In this document: positions 1 to 5,700 of the stretch, piece by piece | How positions within the stretch are numbered: position 1 is the stretch's first letter | Layout: each line of letters starts with the position of its first letter | Origin: Thermoplasmata archaeon | Lineage (GTDB): Archaea; Thermoplasmatota; Thermoplasmata; Sysuiplasmatales; Sysuiplasmataceae | Assembly (NCBI GenBank): GCA_021796175.1 | Contig: JAJYOM010000001.1 | Span: forward strand, 37,178 to 45,065 | DNA length: 7,888 nucleotides | Direction of reading: 5' to 3' | Position numbers and translations under genes: made by a program | The notes under the pieces: generated by a model | The model's input: the letters and a program-made list of their open reading frames with translations, nothing else | What the model was told of the DNA's origin: nothing | Database searches by the model: none

Positions 1-279
1 ATCTCCCGGGAACCGCGGATTCCACCAGTACGCCTATTTCAAGATCTATGTAAAAGCTTGCGATCCACTGGCTCCAGATATCCTGACCGTATATGTTTGT
101 ACCCAGAGGGTAGGCATTGCCAGAGGGCGCGTGAAGTATCGGTTGAATTGGATTCTGATCCGTCCCAAGTGTTGAGAAGAGGACAAGCTTTCCATTGATA
201 TTCATGAAGGCAATGGAGTACCCACCGGAATTTGAATTTGAAACAAGCACACTGGTGGAATCCGCGGTTCCCGGGAGAT
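1..279. repeat. Perfect 29-bp inverted repeat (1-29 and 251-279)
   Basis: Bases 1-29 are the exact reverse complement of 251-279; position 30 against 250 is the first mismatch. The 221-bp spacer and both arms lie inside the DppC-type gene. The left arm begins exactly at the window edge, so the repeat may be longer than seen. The arms contain the palindromes CCCGGG and CCGCGG. Either an assembly or amplification fold-back at a contig end, or a genuine repeat able to recombine. The repeat itself is certain; its origin is not. Confidence 0.95.
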
Positions 280-1696
280 AGGACGCATGCCAGAGGAACG
301 GGTACTTGCCAATAGTGGCTGATATCAGGGAAAGGGATCCCTGGTCGGAGAGGAGGACAAAGGACTGGGTGTTTGGATCGTACAGCGGACGGGATACATA
401 TGCACCCGAAGATATCGGAATTGGCTGCTGACCGTTCGGATACAGCTTGCCCGGCCCGGAAATCATGTAAATGTGGTGCATTGAAATTGCAATTACAGAA
501 GATGGAAAACCTCCGCTCCCGAAGGTTGTGGCGAAGGTCTGCAGATTCGAACTGGCACTGTAAATGGCATAGGTGCTCCCATTTCCCAGGTAGGATCCAA
601 GCAGCTGGTTACCGGCTACCAGCATGACACTTTCCGAGGAACGGCTCTGTGCCTGGTAATCGAACGGAACCTGAATCCCGATGGCAGTGTTCAGCGGTGC
701 GGAGAAATTGCTATGCGCCCATTCGAGATGTCCGTTTTGCGGAAGGAATTCCAACAGGCTGTTGCCACTTTCGATCAGGAGTCTTGCTGCTCCGGTGTAA
801 CCGGGGCTGAGATAGGAACCCACATACAGCGGCAATGAAGGTGTTGAATTGGAGGGCAGGGCCACTGACCACTCCTGTTTCAGGGGATATAGGCTGAAGG
901 CAGACAGGTAAACTCTTCCCGAACCGCGCAGGACAGCATACATCGTACCTGCAGAAAAACCTGATCCGGTGGCGGAACTGCTGTCGAAAGGAACCCATGG
1001 CGGAGCAGAGCTCGACAGTGCGAGAGAGTCAGCAACCGGCTCAAGCAGCAGAGTGCCGTTGACTTGAAACGTTTCATTGCGGGCAAGTTCAGGAATTCCG
1101 ACACCATCGAGGCCACCGGTCCACTGCACCTCTGATATAGAGAAACGGCTGACTATCCCATTTGTGCCCGATGTCAGCACATAATCGTTGTAAGAAAGGG
1201 TGGTGCTGGACTCAAATTGCAGATAATTCGCAAGCGGAAATACACTGGCAGGCATCCATCTATATCCTGGCAATGACGATCCGTTGACAAGATCAAACAT
1301 CCTGCCGGCAGACGTCTGGGGAGTTGTGCCAAGACCGACAGCGTAAACATTTCCAGTTGGAGTACTTACATACACCAGATAGCTGCCCACGCTGGTTACC
1401 ATCGATGCCGCGGGAGGAAAAGTGGCTGTGGAATTGTAAACCCCGGTTCCGACGATTTGAGCTGCCAGTTGCTGTGAAGCCGTGTAGGTATCTATCTCCG
1501 GGGCAAAAAATGTCTCGGGAGAATGGAAAATCAAAAGCGGTGAAATCATGGAGACAACAAGGAAAAAGAGGAGCATGTAAAAGCCGACTTTTCCATAACT
1601 TGACCTGTAATATAGGTGCCACTGCTTCCTCATGTTAAATACGAAAAATGAAAGTCGATTTTTGTAATATCCACTTCGTTCCTCTTTGTTAACCAT
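1..1696 (-). CDS. dppC: DppC/OppC-type ABC permease with giant extracytoplasmic insertion (partial, runs off left edge)
   Basis: One of the two channel subunits of a peptide-class ABC importer. The frame is open for 565 codons from the ATG at 1696 to the window edge, without a stop. Residues 1-35 are cytoplasmic and basic. Residues about 36-57 form a membrane helix ending in SPLLIF, like the OppC_N helix and its APLLAPY ending. Residues 529-544 (YPLGTNIYGQDIWSQW) match the family motif PLGTDxxGRDxxS that opens the permease core. In standard DppC only about 45-60 residues separate these elements; here there are about 470. That insert has roughly eight strand-rich units with small hydrophobic strands around Gly turns (for example VYVSTPTGNVYAVGL, LLIESGNSLLEFLPQNGHLEW), resembling PQQ-type propeller blades. 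It starts 10 bp after dppB. An in-frame ATG at 1633 is possible, but the 1696 start has GGTGA just upstream and preserves the tight spacing. Residues 557-565 derive from an inverted repeat and may be artefactual. Family confident; fold of the insert inferred. Confidence 0.82.
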   Translation of the reverse strand, partial: MVNKEERSGYYKNRLSFFVFNMRKQWHLYYRSSYGKVGFYMLLFFLVVSMISPLLIFHSPETFFAPEIDTYTASQQLAAQIVGTGVYNSTATFPPAASMVTSVGSYLVYVSTPTGNVYAVGLGTTPQTSAGRMFDLVNGSSLPGYRWMPASVFPLANYLQFESSTTLSYNDYVLTSGTNGIVSRFSISEVQWTGGLDGVGIPELARNETFQVNGTLLLEPVADSLALSSSAPPWVPFDSSSATGSGFSAGTMYAVLRGSGRVYLSAFSLYPLKQEWSVALPSNSTPSLPLYVGSYLSPGYTGAARLLIESGNSLLEFLPQNGHLEWAHSNFSAPLNTAIGIQVPFDYQAQSRSSESVMLVAGNQLLGSYLGNGSTYAIYSASSNLQTFATTFGSGGFPSSVIAISMHHIYMISGPGKLYPNGQQPIPISSGAYVSRPLYDPNTQSFVLLSDQGSLSLISATIGKYPFLWHASYLPGTADSTSVLVSNSNSGGYSIAFMNINGKLVLFSTLGTDQNPIQPILHAPSGNAYPLGTNIYGQDIWSQWIASFYIDLEIGVLVESAVPGR

Positions 1697-1698
1697 TG

Positions 1699-1703
1699 TC
1701 ACC
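1699..1703 (-). promoter_or_regulatory. Ribosome-binding site of the DppC-type gene
   Basis: GGTGA on the minus strand lies 2 nt before the ATG at 1696 and corresponds to the downstream part of the archaeal GGAGGTGAT consensus. It falls between the dppB stop (1707) and this start, consistent with translational coupling, and supports 1696 over the internal ATG at 1633. Confidence 0.5.
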
Positions 1704-1706
1704 AAC

Positions 1707-2693
1707 CTAAGCGCTGATCCTCGGGTCAAGCCAGGCGTGTACGAAGTCGATTATGGAATAAGCGATGATGACAACAAGAGATATAGTGAAGAGTGCACCT
1801 TCACTTACAGGGTAGTCCTCGTTCAGCGCAGACTGGTAAATGAGCGTTCCAATGCCTGGCCATGAAAAGATGGCCTCAACAAAGATCGCACCGCTTGTTA
1901 GAAATGCGAATTCCAGTGCCATTCTTGTTGAAACTGGTATCATCGCGTTCCTGGCAGCATGCCTGAAGAAGATGGTCCGTTCAGCCACACCTTTCGCCCG
2001 CGCCGTGGTTATGAAATCCTCCCCCATGACTGAAACCATTGCAGCCCTCATTGTAAGAACGTGAGCAGCCTCTTCCACCAGGACCAGTGAAAGCAGCGGT
2101 AGAGTCATTTTCCAGAGTACTGTTACGAGTATTGATGGGTCATACATGTGGTAAAGATCGAAAGTGCTGAACGAACCTCTGACGGGGAATATGGGATAGA
2201 ATGCAACAAAATAGAGATAGAAGACAATGGCGAGTATGAAATAAGGTATAGAGTTCAGGATGAGGTTTGATGTATTGATTACAGCCTCCTTCTTCTTCCC
2301 GTGGTACCATGTGGCGAGTATACCGAGGGGTAGACCCACAACGAAAGAAAGTGCGAGTGCGGTTCCTAAAAGGAGCAGGGAGTAGGGCATTGAATTTCCT
2401 ATAAGCGTGGCAACGCTCTCCTGTGAATAATAGTCGTAGCCGAAGTTGAAGGTGAACATGTCCTTCATGTAAATCAGGAAGTTTTCGAAATTCCACTTGC
2501 CTCCCGTGAGCCCTAGTCTTGCCTCGATGATTTGCAGCTCCTGCTTGGTGGCGAAATGAGTCCGTGCATCGTGAAGGAAGAGTTCTGCCGGGTTTCCAGG
2601 CATAAGCCTGAAAATGACGAATAGCACAGCGGCCATCGAAACTATAAGTATTGCAGACTGAACGACCTTCCTTATTATCAGATAGATGTTCAC
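1707..2693 (-). CDS. dppB: DppB/OppB-type ABC peptide permease
   Basis: Integral membrane channel subunit of a di/oligopeptide/nickel-class ABC importer, pairing with the DppC-type product encoded next. At 328 residues it has normal family length. Helix 1 is at about residues 10-30 and ends in FRLMPGNP (28-35), the typical DppB N-terminal signature. RLGLTGGKW (59-67) matches the conserved LGLD-P segment before the core. The BPD_transp_1 core begins near residue 95 (ATLIGNSMPYSLLLLGTA). The cytoplasmic EAA coupling loop, which docks on the ATPases, lies at about 225-254, with EDFITTARAKG and FRHAARNAMIPV clearly visible. GAIFVEAIFSWPGIG and the terminal LDPRI are also typical. The start is GTG at 2693; no in-frame ATG lies just upstream. 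A weak AGAGG (2705-2709) sits 11 nt before it. It lies 56 bp after the binding-protein gene and 10 bp before the DppC-type gene. The true substrate is unknown; the symbol denotes family only. Confidence 0.95.
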   Translation of the reverse strand: MNIYLIIRKVVQSAILIVSMAAVLFVIFRLMPGNPAELFLHDARTHFATKQELQIIEARLGLTGGKWNFENFLIYMKDMFTFNFGYDYYSQESVATLIGNSMPYSLLLLGTALALSFVVGLPLGILATWYHGKKKEAVINTSNLILNSIPYFILAIVFYLYFVAFYPIFPVRGSFSTFDLYHMYDPSILVTVLWKMTLPLLSLVLVEEAAHVLTMRAAMVSVMGEDFITTARAKGVAERTIFFRHAARNAMIPVSTRMALEFAFLTSGAIFVEAIFSWPGIGTLIYQSALNEDYPVSEGALFTISLVVIIAYSIIDFVHAWLDPRISA

Positions 2694-2714
2694 TAGGGTG
2701 CCAACCTCTTTATC

Positions 2715-2722
2715 TATAATAT
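2715..2722 (-). promoter_or_regulatory. Possible internal promoter for the permease genes (TATA-like)
   Basis: The minus strand reads ATATTATA, centred about 25 nt before the GTG start of dppB at 2693. That is the spacing expected for an archaeal promoter making a leaderless or nearly leaderless transcript. It sits in the 56-bp gap after the binding-protein stop. The gap is AT-rich, so a chance match is quite possible. Confidence 0.35.
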
Positions 2723-2730
2723 GGAAAATT

Positions 2731-2737
2731 AAAAAAA
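2731..2737 (-). terminator. T-run after the binding-protein gene (possible partial terminator)
   Basis: Seven consecutive T on the minus strand, followed by AATTTT, lie 12 nt beyond the binding-protein stop codon. Archaeal RNA polymerases pause or terminate at such T-runs without needing a hairpin. Partial termination here would give more binding protein than permease, a common need in ABC importers. No convincing stem precedes it. Confidence 0.35.
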
Positions 2738-2749
2738 GGTTTGAGGAGG

Positions 2750-5700
2750 TTATGAGTTCCTCCCTTCTTCCGGCTCGCTCTCCTCAGGCTCCACCGGAGG
2801 TTGCTTTTTCCCGCCCCTACCACTCCGGGCCCTGGCAAATAGCACTGTGGATATTACAAAGAGAGCTGCAAACACTCCAACCAGTGCATACATGTAGGAA
2901 GGTATGGAAGTCACTGTCTTTGTCTTCGTGGTGGGACTTGTCGTAGTCGTGGAATTGCTTGAGTGCGGTATGATATAGAACGTCTCGCTGTATGTCCCGT
3001 AGGCCGTCGTTACTGTAACACCAACCGGGGTAATGGCTGTCACGTTGGCTGCCTTGTACTGTAAGGTTGCCGAACCCGAGGCACCCGTGTTCACTGAGCC
3101 GGCGCTCAGGGTCCCGTTTGTAACGTTAACAGTTGCAGCCACACTGGATGCGGTTGGACCGGCGGCATTGTTTTCTGTTGAATTGATATACAATGTATAT
3201 GTTTCGTTGCCGGTTATGAACCACAGGCCACCGATATACTGGGCGCCAGCCAGATAGGGAGTTGTAACCGGAGAGGGCTGCGGATTGTACTCAAACTGGG
3301 TCGAGTTGATTGTAAGAAGAGCAGACTGGTTAGAGGCGCCAAGGGCACTTAGCTGGAATTCATCAAACGGGATGAGATAGGGGTCGGTATACGGGGAAGA
3401 CGAAAAGCCGAGGAAATTGCCGGTAACGGGGCTGTAATCGATGTTATACAGCTGGGGAGAGAATGTGACATTTGCGTAGCCGTTGGCATCAGTGCTCAAT
3501 TGGATACCGGGCAGGAACGTACTCGCAAAATTTACGTTCGGGTTGAACAACATGACCTGCGAGCCGGATGAGTTTGTCAGTAAGCCCCTGTTTGCAGCGA
3601 GGGCATCCTGGAGCTGTACAGTTACAGGATAGTTGCTGACAGGCGCACCCGTTGAATTTAATGCCCTTACTGAAACAGTAGCGAGGCCGCTGTAGGGTAT
3701 GGTAGTCGTGTTTGCAGAAATGGACAGAACCACACTTGGAGCGACAGTTGATAGCTCAACCGGCAAATCCATCGGCTGCGGTACACCAAAGCCCATTGGC
3801 CCGTTTATCGGATTGTTGTTGGTGGCTGATGTTAGCTGCGCAATAGGTGCGAAACCGCTAAGACCAGACAGTGGCCCGCCTGCCGCGTAATCGCCTATGA
3901 AAACATATGAAGAGCTGTTGTTTCCGTTCGCAGTGTAGTTGTATATCGGGCTGGGTGAGAGCATGACATTTATCTGACCGTTGCTTCCTGTCACTCCCGA
4001 AATCGTAGTTACGTAGAAATCAGGAATCGCCACTATTGCTGAAAATGTGGCAGAGCTCACAACTGTAAGGTTGTTAGACGCAGTGTCTGTAATGTAGACG
4101 TTACCGTCTGCAGAATTATACGCCATACCTGCAGGGAAAGTGCCTACGCCGATGTTTGCAATGGTCGAAATCGAGGCTGAGTCGTTAATGATGGTTACAT
4201 TGTCAGATAGCGCGTTGGAAACATACAGGAAGCCGCTGCCGTCCATGGCGATTGCTGTAGGTCCAGTTCCCACATCGACGGATTGCACAGGGGTACCTGT
4301 CAGGTTGTAAACCGTCAAATTGTCGCTTCCATAGTTGGCAGCAAATAGATTGCCTGAGCCATTGAATACCAGCGCATCAGGACCTGTTCCTGCAGGCATC
4401 ACTGCCAAGAGCGAAGTGGTTGCTCCAGTCGCATTTATTTCAGACACAGTTCCATTGCCGAAATCCGCAGCGTAAAGCATGCCGTTCGGTCCCCACGTGA
4501 ATGCTTCCGGCTTCGCGGCAGCATTTAGTGTGACAGTTGCAACAATCTTCCAGGTCGATTCATTCAATACAACGACATTCCCATTTGCCAGGCCAACATA
4601 AACAGAGTTGTTGTACTCGGCCAGTGCATTGGAATCCGGAGATGAAGGCAGCGTGACATTTTCCACACTACCAACACCGGTGCTGATGACTGTCAGGTTG
4701 TCTGAGCCGGCATTGGCTACAATCAGATCTCCGCTACCGTTGAATACAAGAGCATTTGGATTGCTGCCTACACGGTATGAGGCCACAACAGCACCATATG
4801 GCGTACTATCTGAGATTGGCAAGGTCGAGCCCGCACCGCTGCTGGGCGGTGATAGCGCATATACTGTTCCTGTAACGCTCGCTACGTATAAGTTGCCATC
4901 AGGTCCTAACGTAATTGCGCTCGCACCCTTAACGATTGCCTGGGCAAGCGGATTGGTGACATATGCCGGCTGGTTTCCAATTCCAAATGCATTGAAAGAG
5001 CTGAGGTTTGACACTGTCTGCCCACTGCCGCCAGATGAAATGCTCATCGCACCGCTGAGGACACCGACCGAGTAAGCATATCCGGACAGCGGCTTGCCAG
5101 TCGCTGGATTGATTACAGTTATAGTGAACGGCTGCGGGGAAGAACCTTTCAGCACCACAGGCATGCCACTCGTGTCGTACTGTACAGGATATGGCGAAAT
5201 GTCGATTCGTGTGCTTCCCGAACCGGGAACCGCTTTTGAGCCCGGAAGGGTAGCCGTTACAGAGATGTTGACGCGCCCTCCATAATCGCTGGTGAACGGA
5301 TAGTTGTTCTGCGAATACACAACGAACTCCCAGTTGTAGACACCCTGGCTGTTGGTTGTCCCGTTGTTTGAAGTTATGTTGACAAGCGGACCAGAGGGGA
5401 CAGAACCCACGACCACGTTGGCGCCGCTTACAGGCTGACCGAACTGGTTGCGCACTTCAATTGTGGCATTTCCATACATGCCGTTGAAGTAAACTTTGTC
5501 CTGTGTTACGACTCCCACATTCAGCTGAATAGGTGGGGCCACAGGTGTTTTCAAGGGGGCGCTTCTGAGGTGAAGACTCAGGAAGTTCCAATACATGAAG
5601 CTATCCTGGCCCAGTGTACTCCTCACGACACCGGTGAATGTTGTGTTTGTGAAGGGGATTATGTCAATGGGGTAGCCGAGCCCGATCATTGTTGCCTCCT

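Noticed and set aside
1324..1638. 104-codon plus-strand frame and an overlapping 109-codon minus-strand frame at 1293-1622
   Set aside because: Both are out of frame with, and fully covered by, the DppC-type gene, whose translation is continuous and family-like across this stretch.
1..1696. Reading the left third as a separate secreted PQQ-propeller protein
   Set aside because: The same frame contains the OppC_N-like helix before it and the PLGTNxxGQD permease motif after it, and it sits directly behind dppB, so an inserted domain in a permease fits better.
4608..5075. 155-codon open frame on the plus strand
   Set aside because: It lies entirely antisense to the propeller region of the binding protein, has no ribosome site and no recognisable family; the repetitive low-stop codon usage of the real gene explains it.
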